Shown one piece after another: positions 44,713-53,021 of a DNA stretch of 64,000 nucleotides. Origin of the DNA: Nitrospira sp. Its GTDB lineage: Bacteria > Nitrospirota > Nitrospiria > Nitrospirales > Nitrospiraceae. Position 1 is the stretch's first letter; each line of letters begins with the position of its first letter. The DNA is taken from assembly GCA_005116965.1 (NCBI GenBank), contig SWDG01000027.1, forward strand, positions 445,583-509,582, written 5' to 3'. The position numbers were made by a program, and so were the translations under genes. The notes beneath the pieces were generated by a model that was given only the letters and a program-made list of their open reading frames with translations, made no database searches and was not told where the DNA came from.

Positions 44713-46040
44713 GCGCTCATTGCCGGTGAAGAAATGAGTCTTGTCGAACCTACCGATCGTGTGTCCCAACGATGTACTATTAGGGCAACCGTCAACACCA
44801 TGAGGCACGGTAACACGGGCAAAGCATAGCGCCCAGCTTCTACCGTGAACGGAACATAGCCCGCCGTCAGGCCGATGGGAAACATGTAGAGCGGAAGAAG
44901 ATCGCGCCATCGTTCTCGATGAACCCAGACACTGTAGATCGCGATGACAATGAAGCCAGGCATGAGGAGTAGTCGTTTAAGCAAACTGTAAGATGCCACG
45001 ATCCATCCCCGCGCTGCTGTGTCCGTTCGAAATCCCTGCGCCAATTCTCCCACTTCATTCACCAAATAGAATGAATTGCCGATCCAGAAATCCCATACCC
45101 TTGTAAGGGTTAGGCCCACGTATCCAACCGGGTCTGCCGAAATGCGGTTTAGACCCTTTTCCCGCAACAGCTGATCGATCTGCGCATCGTACATAGCATA
45201 CGCATGGGGAAGCGGAGTGATGCCGGCGCTTTCCCAGATAGCTAGCTCGCGCTCCGGCGCCATGGGCCAGCTTCCGCGACTAACTGGATCACTCCCCATC
45301 CACAGTCCTGCCCCCATTCCAGACGAGACTGGAATGAACTGATCGAGCATGATGTAGTTTCGTACTGACCATGGCAGAACAAGCACCGCACAGGTAGCTC
45401 CATACACGACTGCATAGGCTATCTTTTGTGAAAGACGATCCATTCCGATCCATATAAGCCCCACCAGAAATAACGCCAGAACCAACACCACCGGCTTGCA
45501 CAAAATGGTCAGGCCAGCCGCGATCCCTAGAACCGCATATCGATGGCGAGATGGACTTCGACCGCACAGGACGGTCGCCCAAAGCCAGAGGCTGACCAAA
45601 AGCGTGAGAAGTGCTTCGCTGCGAATCCTTGGGTCAAACGTCCAGTATGTCGGATAAAGAAATACCAAGGCGGCGGTCCAGGCCCCAACTCGTGAACCCC
45701 ACAATGTTGTTCCGACTCGATAAATACACCACACGGAGCCGAGATCGAAGAGAACATGCAGCATTGGAACCCATTCCGGTCGATGCCCCACGATGGAGTA
45801 GAAGACGGCAAGCACCGTAGGATACAGAGGCCCCACATGGGCAGCTGGATTCACCCCGTCGAGTGTGAATTGATGCACCGTCACTAGATTCCAAGCCAAT
45901 GTATCGAATAATTCATCCACAGCAAAGGCATAACCCGGACCATGCCAAATGACCCAAGCTCGAGCGAATAGCCCGACAAGAATTGCAGAGAGAAGGAGTC
46001 TCTGGGGCCTTCCTATGAGTGGATAATTAGAAGAACTCAT
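44709..46040 (-). CDS. GT-C family membrane glycosyltransferase (ArnT/PMT-like, family 39)
   Basis: 443 residues with about ten membrane helices. After the first helix a large loop carries AFAVDELFDTLAWN, with the acidic residue expected of polyprenyl-phosphate-dependent GT-C enzymes, and VGPLYPTVLAVFYSI, a PLYP signature similar to family 39. It would use a lipid-linked sugar on the periplasmic side. The start overlaps the upstream methyltransferase stop (ATGA). Substrate unknown. Confidence 0.85.
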   Translation of the reverse strand: MSSSNYPLIGRPQRLLLSAILVGLFARAWVIWHGPGYAFAVDELFDTLAWNLVTVHQFTLDGVNPAAHVGPLYPTVLAVFYSIVGHRPEWVPMLHVLFDLGSVWCIYRVGTTLWGSRVGAWTAALVFLYPTYWTFDPRIRSEALLTLLVSLWLWATVLCGRSPSRHRYAVLGIAAGLTILCKPVVLVLALFLVGLIWIGMDRLSQKIAYAVVYGATCAVLVLPWSVRNYIMLDQFIPVSSGMGAGLWMGSDPVSRGSWPMAPERELAIWESAGITPLPHAYAMYDAQIDQLLREKGLNRISADPVGYVGLTLTRVWDFWIGNSFYLVNEVGELAQGFRTDTAARGWIVASYSLLKRLLLMPGFIVIAIYSVWVHRERWRDLLPLYMFPIGLTAGYVPFTVEAGRYALPVLPCLMVLTVALIVHRWDTRSVGSTRLISSPAMSA

Positions 46041-46777
46041 TTAATGCAGACCCCAATTAAATTGGTATCGTCCGCAATCCCTTCGCGATACTCGATATCG
46101 TCAGGAACAATGTCCCGCAAAGCCGGCCCTCCCTGTAGACGACTGATCACACTTCCAAGCCAATGGCGAATAGGTCGTGGCACACAATTGCGGAGTCCCG
46201 CAGGATCCAACTTGCGCACAGAATCCATGGAACGTTCAACCGTCTTGAGACGATGCCCTTGGCGACGCCCGTACCATTGAATCGTCGAAAAATGAGGCGC
46301 CAGCAGGGCTCTGAATTCATCTAGCGTATATTCGCGAATGTGAAAGGGATCGCTGGGCGTGACAGCCCGCCCTTTTCCGTGGGGCGTAAAGATGATGAGC
46401 ACGCCGTTGGGTTTCAGCACTCGAGTCACCTCGGACACGAAGCGATGATCATCCTGAATGTGCTCGATGGTATCCTGCGAAACGATGCAGTCGAACGATG
46501 CATCACAGAATCCCAGCACACACCCATCCATCGCGAGAAACGCCACGTTGGGGCGAAGATAATCAGCCCGGCTCTTGGCAACGACGTCCGGGGCACAGTC
46601 GATTCCCACGATGCGACCGGCCCTGGAGCCGAGATAGTCCGCGCCGTACCCCGTTCCACAAGAAAGGTCCAAGATGGAGCGCTGTTCAAGCGGTCCGAGT
46701 TGGCGGGCCGCCCACACATAACCGGACAAATTCACCATATGTTGAGTATCGGTTGGATAGGCTGCGCGTCGTTCCAC
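46037..46777 (-). CDS. SAM-dependent methyltransferase
   Basis: 246 residues. Class I core: SILDLSCGTGYGADYL (SAM loop), GIDCAPDVV, and FDCIVSQDTIEHIQDD, followed by LIIFTPHGKG. GTG 46777 is the likely start, with AGAGGAG about 9 bases upstream. Third methyltransferase of the locus; acceptor not deducible. Confidence 0.87.
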   Translation of the reverse strand: MERRAAYPTDTQHMVNLSGYVWAARQLGPLEQRSILDLSCGTGYGADYLGSRAGRIVGIDCAPDVVAKSRADYLRPNVAFLAMDGCVLGFCDASFDCIVSQDTIEHIQDDHRFVSEVTRVLKPNGVLIIFTPHGKGRAVTPSDPFHIREYTLDEFRALLAPHFSTIQWYGRRQGHRLKTVERSMDSVRKLDPAGLRNCVPRPIRHWLGSVISRLQGGPALRDIVPDDIEYREGIADDTNLIGVCIK

Positions 46778-46792
46778 GTGAGATTGCTCCTC

Positions 46793-47755
46793 TTACCGCC
46801 CCACCGTCGCTTCAGCCATCTGTGGTCGTTCTTCCGCTACCCTCCTCTGCCACAGCCGACGCACAACTGACCAATAGACCGATGCGGGCTGCTGCACTCC
46901 TGTCACACTCGATCGATGCGCCAATCTCACGAAGGCACCGACCGCGATCCACATTTTCATGATGAACCGATTCAGCGGAGGAAAATGGCGTTCCACATAG
47001 CGAATGCGGCTAAACTCCCACACGATATTGAGCTTGTCACGATCTCGTTCTCCGCTCTTGCCGATCAGATGCACGATATCGGCGTCAGCCAGATGCCGAA
47101 TCCGAAAGCCATGCTGATGAATCGCGCGGCATAGATCGACATCCTCGAAGTACATAAAATATCCCTCATCCAAACCACTACATATGTTCATGAGATCAGT
47201 TCTGACCATCAGGCATGCACCATTGATCCAATCCACGTCTTGCGATCGTGTGCAGTCGATGGCCTGCTCTGCCGCCAGTGCCTCTTGCCATGCTGGAGCA
47301 CAGGTTCGAAAAAAGGATGCGTGGATGAGATGGTCCCGGAGTGAAGGGAAGGGGAAACAAGACTGGTACAGCTGGCCATCTCCCGTCCACTGTTTGCACC
47401 CAACTGCGCCAATCTCCGGATCTTCATCGAGACATAGCACCATCCGATCCAACGCCGACTTCTGCAATCGTGTATCACTGTTCAGCATGAGCACATACCG
47501 TCCAGCACTCACCGACAACGCTTGATTGACCGCTTTTGAGAATCCTCGGTTCTCGTGATTCACGATAATCTGGACTGTGGGATAGTGTGCTCGAATGGCG
47601 TTCACTGTCTCGTCGTTGGAGTTGTTATCGACGACGATCACTTCGAATTGGATCTCAGCCCCAGACGCGAACACCGCCCTGAGACAGTCGAGCATGAGTA
47701 CTCTGGTGTTATAACTCACAATCGCAATGGAGAGATCTACAGAACCATCAGGCAT
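46793..47755 (-). CDS. Glycosyltransferase, family 2 (GT-A, rhamnosyltransferase-like)
   Basis: 320 residues. GT-A fold with LSIAIVSYNTRVLMLDCL, EVIVVDNNSNDETV, NRGFSKAVNQAL and the metal-binding MLNSDTRL, followed by FMYFEDVDLCRAIHQHGF, all typical of inverting family 2 enzymes of the WcaA/RfbF group. ATG 47755 overlaps the flippase stop (TAATG). The open frame continues upstream into the flippase but that part has no homology. Confidence 0.92.
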   Translation of the reverse strand: MPDGSVDLSIAIVSYNTRVLMLDCLRAVFASGAEIQFEVIVVDNNSNDETVNAIRAHYPTVQIIVNHENRGFSKAVNQALSVSAGRYVLMLNSDTRLQKSALDRMVLCLDEDPEIGAVGCKQWTGDGQLYQSCFPFPSLRDHLIHASFFRTCAPAWQEALAAEQAIDCTRSQDVDWINGACLMVRTDLMNICSGLDEGYFMYFEDVDLCRAIHQHGFRIRHLADADIVHLIGKSGERDRDKLNIVWEFSRIRYVERHFPPLNRFIMKMWIAVGAFVRLAHRSSVTGVQQPASVYWSVVRRLWQRRVAEERPQMAEATVGR

Positions 47756-49242
47756 TACACCCCCACCTGCGATTGATAGTTCCAGAGCGTCTGGAGTCGC
47801 GGCCGCTCGACCCGCCAGAGATACCAGCCGAATACTCCGGCCATCACCATGGCTAGGATCTCCGGCGTCCACGGGATGGCAATACGATTCTGACCCGCTC
47901 CATTCCAGAGCAATGCACCGACCACTAGGCCAATAAGTCCAGTTCGCCCAAGTGATGCAAACGTCTCATCGGTCGGCCTGCCAAGAAGTCGCCGCGTCTC
48001 CATCGCTTGCAGTACTGTGCCAACCAGAAAGCTGGCCGTCAGCGAGATTGCGGCGCCGAACACTCCGAATGAGAACGTCATTGGAACAATCATCGTCACG
48101 TACAGCGCACATTGCGCAACCCAACTTTTCACCTGAAGATCCGGTCGTCCCACACCATAGTGCAATGAGGCCATGACGCTGGCATAACCAGCGCACACAG
48201 AATACAGGCACAAAACCCGCAGAGAGTCAGTGATGCCGATCCATTGCGTACCAAACACGATCGGGACCATGATGGGCGCCAACGACCCTATCGTAACGGC
48301 AAGTGGAATATAGACGATGCCGATGAGTCCCATCTGCAGATCGAAGACACGGATCACACCACGTTGATCCTGCTGCAACGCGGCATAGGTCGGTACGCTG
48401 ATTTGCTGCATGAGCGCTGTGGCACGAGCCCCGATCAAGAGCGGAATCGCGAGTGCCACCTGATACAATCCCAACGACTCCGGCCCTAGCAGGCGACCGA
48501 TCACCAGCTCTCCCCCGGTCATGACGCCAAAGGCGCACAGCATGGTTAGATTCAAGTGCCTGCCGTACCGGATGAAATAGGAGAGCGCTGATCTCTTGAG
48601 AGACCAAGAGGGAATACACGGTGCGAGTCGGAAAGAAAGAAGGCTCCCAATCGTCAGGCCAATCAGCTGTCCGATGACCAGCGCCCAGACGGTCCGATAG
48701 AGAATGGCGATCGTAATCGTCACGACTGCTTCAACGCTGCGCCGGACGACGTCGATCGCGACTCTTCGACGCAAGTCGAGCTTCTTCATCATGAGCGCCA
48801 GTGCCGGGCTTTGGACACCCTGCATGATCAGGGCCCATGCATGGACTCGCAGCAGAGACTCCAGTGCCGGCATGCGCATGACCTCACCGATCACCCCTGC
48901 CATGATCCAGATTCCAGTTGCCATCAAGAACCCTCTGGCGACCGACAGTGTCCAGGCCGCGACAAGGTCATCGTCGCTGACAACCTCTTTGGCAATGAGT
49001 GCCGAGTCCAGCCCCAGCTCACTGATCGTGAGCATCATCAGTAATATGGCGGCAGATGCTGCCATCACACCGAAATCAGCGGGAGTCAAAATTCTTACCA
49101 GTACTGCCAATTGGACAGCCGCGATCACTTTATCGAGTACAAATCCCCCTCCAGTCCACCAACCGGCTCGGAGAATCCGATGGCGTAAACGTAACGGACT
49201 CGATTCAGAATCCTGGGTGTTCATCGCTGACAAGCCAACCAT
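47755..49242 (-). CDS. Wzx-type polysaccharide flippase (MATE/MVF superfamily)
   Basis: 495 residues with 12-14 membrane helices. Begins with the family pattern RAGWWTGGGFVLDKVIAAVQLAVLVRILTP (split here in description only) and contains SALIAKEV and FRYG-type loops like lipopolysaccharide exporters of the WzxC/RfbX group. It should flip the undecaprenyl-linked repeat unit to the periplasm for polymerisation. ATG 49242 has AAAGG close upstream; ATG 49224 is an alternative. Its presence with the ligase, Wza and Wzc homologues points to a Wzx/Wzy pathway. Confidence 0.9.
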   Translation of the reverse strand: MVGLSAMNTQDSESSPLRLRHRILRAGWWTGGGFVLDKVIAAVQLAVLVRILTPADFGVMAASAAILLMMLTISELGLDSALIAKEVVSDDDLVAAWTLSVARGFLMATGIWIMAGVIGEVMRMPALESLLRVHAWALIMQGVQSPALALMMKKLDLRRRVAIDVVRRSVEAVVTITIAILYRTVWALVIGQLIGLTIGSLLSFRLAPCIPSWSLKRSALSYFIRYGRHLNLTMLCAFGVMTGGELVIGRLLGPESLGLYQVALAIPLLIGARATALMQQISVPTYAALQQDQRGVIRVFDLQMGLIGIVYIPLAVTIGSLAPIMVPIVFGTQWIGITDSLRVLCLYSVCAGYASVMASLHYGVGRPDLQVKSWVAQCALYVTMIVPMTFSFGVFGAAISLTASFLVGTVLQAMETRRLLGRPTDETFASLGRTGLIGLVVGALLWNGAGQNRIAIPWTPEILAMVMAGVFGWYLWRVERPRLQTLWNYQSQVGV

Positions 49243-49265
49243 TACCTTTCAGCATCGTGACGTGT

Positions 49266-50453
49266 TTAGGCTACCGCTTTCATTCCCGCAATCGCGTGAT
49301 CACAAACCTGTTCAAGTTGCATAGCTCGCGCCGACCAGGTATGACGCTGAACCACAGCCGTTCGCCCCTGTTCTCCCATATGCGTGCAAAGATTGCGATC
49401 GACCAAGAGACGAATCAGTTGACGAGCCAGGTCATGTGGATCATCGGCCATGGCCGAGACACCACAATGCAGCGCCTCCACCGTCTCCCCATATCCTGGT
49501 CCCGCTGTCGCAACAACAGGACGCGCACAGGCCAGGTATTCCCAAAGTTTCATCGAGTCACCTGGGTAAGAACGGGTCTGCCGATGCAACACAACACAGA
49601 CATCCGAAGCTGCGATCCACTTTGGAACCATGTCGAAGTCGGCACGCCCGGGAAATTGAACGTGAGCCGAGAGTCGTAACTGTCGAACCAATCCTTCAAG
49701 ACTGTTTTTAGTTTGTCCATCACCGACGAGAAGACACTGGATCGTTTTGAACGACTGGGCGACGATGGCCATGGCTTCAATCAATGTCTCAAGGCCATGC
49801 CATGGGAAAAATCCACCGACAAATCCAATATAGGGTCCCGGTGAGGTGAGACCGAGCTCTGCCCTGCTTTTCTCAGGCGACTGAGGAAAGAACTGATCTG
49901 AATCAACTCCATTTCTGATGACCGAACATCGCTTCGTATTGATAGGTTCTAGCTTCCCAAGACCGCTCAACACTTCCGGACACACGCTTACCAACGCGGT
50001 CGCCTTCCTAGAAGCAAGGCGAAGACCGTAGGATAGGAGGCCGCGAAGAGGTGGAAGACGCCACACACCTCGAACTTCCTCGACGGGAAGTCCATTCACG
50101 AAATACACGACTGGACAGGTGCTGTTTCTCAGGGCCCACAGGGGTGCCATCTGCCCCGGCGAATCAAACCAGAGCAAGACGTCCGGAGGCCGACCTTGTA
50201 AGAGTTTCGCCATCATCCGCAGTGAGCCCCAGAGAAATGACAGAGGACGTAGTGCTCTTCGTCGCAGCACTGAAACGAATTGCATGTGCAGCTGATCTGA
50301 GACAGCAAGGGCTCCCGTCCCTCCTTCTGGCTGTGGAGCCAACAAGGTGACCTCATGGCCACGCGATGCCAGCGCTCTGGCAAGTTCCAACACTTGCCGT
50401 GAACCACCGGCCGCCACCCCGAGGTCTTCATCGCAGTACATGAGAATGCGCAT
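49266..50453 (-). CDS. Glycosyltransferase, family 4 (GT-B)
   Basis: 395 residues. N-terminal DEDLGVAAGGSRQVLELA; donor half IGFVGGFFPWHGLETLIEA and a C-terminal SMKLWEYLACARPVVAT where the EX7E position is altered to KLWEYLA, as in a subgroup of these enzymes. It overlaps the upstream transferase by 26 bases. Its sequence resembles that neighbour (shared FVG-FFPWHGL/FVGSFYRYQGL and LWEYLAC/LFDYLAC), suggesting a duplicated pair. Confidence 0.9.
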   Translation of the reverse strand: MRILMYCDEDLGVAAGGSRQVLELARALASRGHEVTLLAPQPEGGTGALAVSDQLHMQFVSVLRRRALRPLSFLWGSLRMMAKLLQGRPPDVLLWFDSPGQMAPLWALRNSTCPVVYFVNGLPVEEVRGVWRLPPLRGLLSYGLRLASRKATALVSVCPEVLSGLGKLEPINTKRCSVIRNGVDSDQFFPQSPEKSRAELGLTSPGPYIGFVGGFFPWHGLETLIEAMAIVAQSFKTIQCLLVGDGQTKNSLEGLVRQLRLSAHVQFPGRADFDMVPKWIAASDVCVVLHRQTRSYPGDSMKLWEYLACARPVVATAGPGYGETVEALHCGVSAMADDPHDLARQLIRLLVDRNLCTHMGEQGRTAVVQRHTWSARAMQLEQVCDHAIAGMKAVA

Positions 50454-51618
50454 TCCGGATGACTCCCAGGTCTTGGCCGACGCATTGACGAAGTTGTTCT
50501 ACGATCGCCGTCCAGGAGAACCGCTCTTCGACAAATCGGCGCCCCTGCCTGCCCAACATCACACACAGACCTGGATCGCTCAACAGGACAAGGATCGATT
50601 CAGCCAGCAGGCGAGGATCGTCTGGCAGGACAAGCTGCACACCACTGTCATCAGTAAATGTCGAGACGACGCTTGGAATCGCGCTGGCGACAACCGGACG
50701 ATGACAAGCCAAATAGTCAAAGAGTTTCACCGGCGACGTTTCTCCTCGATTCCCAGAAAATGGTGCAACACACACGCTCATGGCACCGATCCACGTTGGG
50801 ACCTCCCAGTAAGGGACTCGACCAACCCACGTAATACTGCTCTCGAGCCCCATCCCTTTGGCCTGCTGCTTTAGCTCTTCAGTTGCTTCCCCGTCCCCCA
50901 CCAGGAGAAGCTCAGCCGTGGGACAGACCCGTTTGACCATCATCATCGCATCGAGCAGACACGCCAACCCCTGATATCGATAGAAGCTTCCGACAAACCC
51001 AACGTATGGATGATTCGGCAAAAGCCCCAGCTCCAAGCGACAGGCCACCGCATCTCGTGCGGCAAACCGTTGTACATCTGTTCCACTGGGAAGAACGACG
51101 ATCCGCTCAAGTGGGACCCCATAGCGCTCCTGAATCAATACCCGTAATCCTTCCGTCAGAACAACGATACGATCGCAGCGTTTCAACGCCAGCTGGGCCA
51201 GCAGATCCTTGAAGCCACACACAAACTTTCTCTGGTTCCCAGGCCATTGAGGAACTGGTTCGCCGTTGACCTCGCACACGCACGGCACACCGAGCAATTT
51301 GGCTAAGATCAGCGCATGAGGACTCTCCATCCATCGGTAGTACACGATATCTGGCCTTGTCACGAGCGCACGCATCAGGCCACGCAGAAACGACACCAAC
51401 GCATATGACAGCGGACGCAGCAGCCGCAGATGGATCAGATGAATGGGAATGACGGCGCAAGTTCGTTGTATCAATGCCGACCGATACCGAGGTGCAAATA
51501 CGGTCACCCTGTCCCCCACTTTGGCCAGGGTATCGGCCAATCGCCAGATTCGGACCAGTCCAACTGGATCATGCGGAGCATCCGGCTCATACCAATAACA
51601 AAAGAGAAACCACGTCAC
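50428..51618 (-). CDS. Glycosyltransferase, family 4 (GT-B)
   Basis: About 396 residues. The real start is the GTG at 51618 (VTWFLFCYWYEPDAP), placed four bases over the ligase stop (GTGA) with AGGAGG just upstream; the longer open frame to 51930 lies inside the ligase gene. Donor half: VGFVGSFYRYQGLACLLDA, LLLVGDGEATEEL, SPVKLFDYLACHRPVVAS. Paralogous in appearance to the next gene. Specificity unknown. Confidence 0.88.
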   Translation of the reverse strand: MTWFLFCYWYEPDAPHDPVGLVRIWRLADTLAKVGDRVTVFAPRYRSALIQRTCAVIPIHLIHLRLLRPLSYALVSFLRGLMRALVTRPDIVYYRWMESPHALILAKLLGVPCVCEVNGEPVPQWPGNQRKFVCGFKDLLAQLALKRCDRIVVLTEGLRVLIQERYGVPLERIVVLPSGTDVQRFAARDAVACRLELGLLPNHPYVGFVGSFYRYQGLACLLDAMMMVKRVCPTAELLLVGDGEATEELKQQAKGMGLESSITWVGRVPYWEVPTWIGAMSVCVAPFSGNRGETSPVKLFDYLACHRPVVASAIPSVVSTFTDDSGVQLVLPDDPRLLAESILVLLSDPGLCVMLGRQGRRFVEERFSWTAIVEQLRQCVGQDLGVIRNAHSHVLR

Positions 51619-52997
51619 ACAGCCTCCTGTGGTGTAATCACTGGCTCTACCTGGGCGGACAGGGCTGGCAATAGCATGACCAGCCCGGCACACAGCCAAA
51701 ACGGCTCCATAATGCGGATGATGATGAAGGTGTTGGCTCCAATCCCATGCGCGAGCATGGCGACGAGAGCTAGCAGAAATCCGTGGGCCAACCCTTTGGC
51801 AAAGGGATCGGTTTGAGACAAAAACGACTCGCGAGCACAGCGCCAAAGACGGTAAATAATGAACCCGAAGGCGCCTAATCCGGCGAGACCGGTCTCGCCG
51901 ATGATCTTGACGTATTGCGCGTCGGCCCATGCATACCCGGTAATGCCTCGCCCAAGAATAGGATCATGGACCCAGTCTTTGAGAACATAGGCCCATGACT
52001 TCAAACGCTCAGTTGTCGAGAGGTCCAGGCCAACCGCACCCACTTTGATCTCTCCGCCATATTGACGGCCAAAAAAAGTTTCGTTGACCCGTTGCTTCAC
52101 ATTGGCAGGCGCCAGCAATGGAACTAATGCCAGGATGACAAGCAAAACGGTAAGCACTCGCGGGCGTCTCCACTGGGTCAACCCGACCGCCATCAGCAAG
52201 ACAGCGCCAGCCAGATAGGAAGAACGCGACAAGGTGGCCATCAAGGCCAAAACGGCAAACCCACCGAGCACCAACAATGCGACGCGAATCGGGCCAAACT
52301 GAACATGCAATAAAAGCCCGGTCATAATGGCCAGCAGAAACACTAAATAGCCGCCCAACGTATTCGGCTCTCCGATTTCGCCTTCAAATGGCGCTGAGGC
52401 ACGTTGGCCGCTTGGTATTTGAGAAATCGCGTATAGACTGACGACAAGGCCGACGGCAAGCAGAGCCACAACAAGCCGTACGACTTGTTGTTGAGACCGC
52501 ACATGGTTGACGACCATGAAAAATACAAAAAAATATTCAAAGTATTTGAGGACAAAGAAAAACCCGGTCGTTGGTCTTACATGTCCATTGATGACGCCGA
52601 CTAACGTGGAAACAACACAGATCACCATATACACGGCGATGGGGCGATTCAGCGGTGTCTCACGAAAAAGGGCCAATTCACGGTAGACAATGTTCTTGAC
52701 CAACCAACTGACTCCGATGACGACTAAGAGGATATCGTCCATTCGAAATGACAACTCTCGCCCACCCACACCACGCCCTTCGATCTGCCCGATCGCAACC
52801 TCAGGAGATAGCAGCATGGAAGCAATCAGCAGGTAAAGCGCAGCAGATACGGACGTAAGGGCCGTCAGAACGATCAGAAACCCTGCGACCGCTTGCATGC
52901 CCATTGCCGGGGTCGTGAGGGTGAGACCTAAGGCGATGGCAGCGGCCAGGACAGCGATAACCAGGCTATCTTGATAACTGATGGCTGCTTGTTGCAT
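51615..52997 (-). CDS. O-antigen ligase/polymerase-like membrane protein (Wzy/WaaL family)
   Basis: 460 residues, about 12 helices, with a large periplasmic loop near residues 300-360 (NVKQRVNETFFGRQYGG, TTERLKSWAYVL, HDPILGRGITGYAW), the Wzy_C/O-antigen ligase signature. It either polymerises repeat units or ligates the glycan. Being the only such protein in the locus, together with the Wzx-type flippase, it is the best candidate polymerase. Located between the BY-kinase and the transferases. Confidence 0.88.
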   Translation of the reverse strand: MQQAAISYQDSLVIAVLAAAIALGLTLTTPAMGMQAVAGFLIVLTALTSVSAALYLLIASMLLSPEVAIGQIEGRGVGGRELSFRMDDILLVVIGVSWLVKNIVYRELALFRETPLNRPIAVYMVICVVSTLVGVINGHVRPTTGFFFVLKYFEYFFVFFMVVNHVRSQQQVVRLVVALLAVGLVVSLYAISQIPSGQRASAPFEGEIGEPNTLGGYLVFLLAIMTGLLLHVQFGPIRVALLVLGGFAVLALMATLSRSSYLAGAVLLMAVGLTQWRRPRVLTVLLVILALVPLLAPANVKQRVNETFFGRQYGGEIKVGAVGLDLSTTERLKSWAYVLKDWVHDPILGRGITGYAWADAQYVKIIGETGLAGLGAFGFIIYRLWRCARESFLSQTDPFAKGLAHGFLLALVAMLAHGIGANTFIIIRIMEPFWLCAGLVMLLPALSAQVEPVITPQEAV

Positions 52998-53021
52998 GAC
53001 ACGGAGGCTCCTCGTGTCGAG

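Noticed and set aside
48704..49324. 206-codon plus-strand frame inside the flippase
   Set aside because: Shadow of a well supported membrane protein on the other strand; composition is Thr/Ser-rich as expected of antisense frames.
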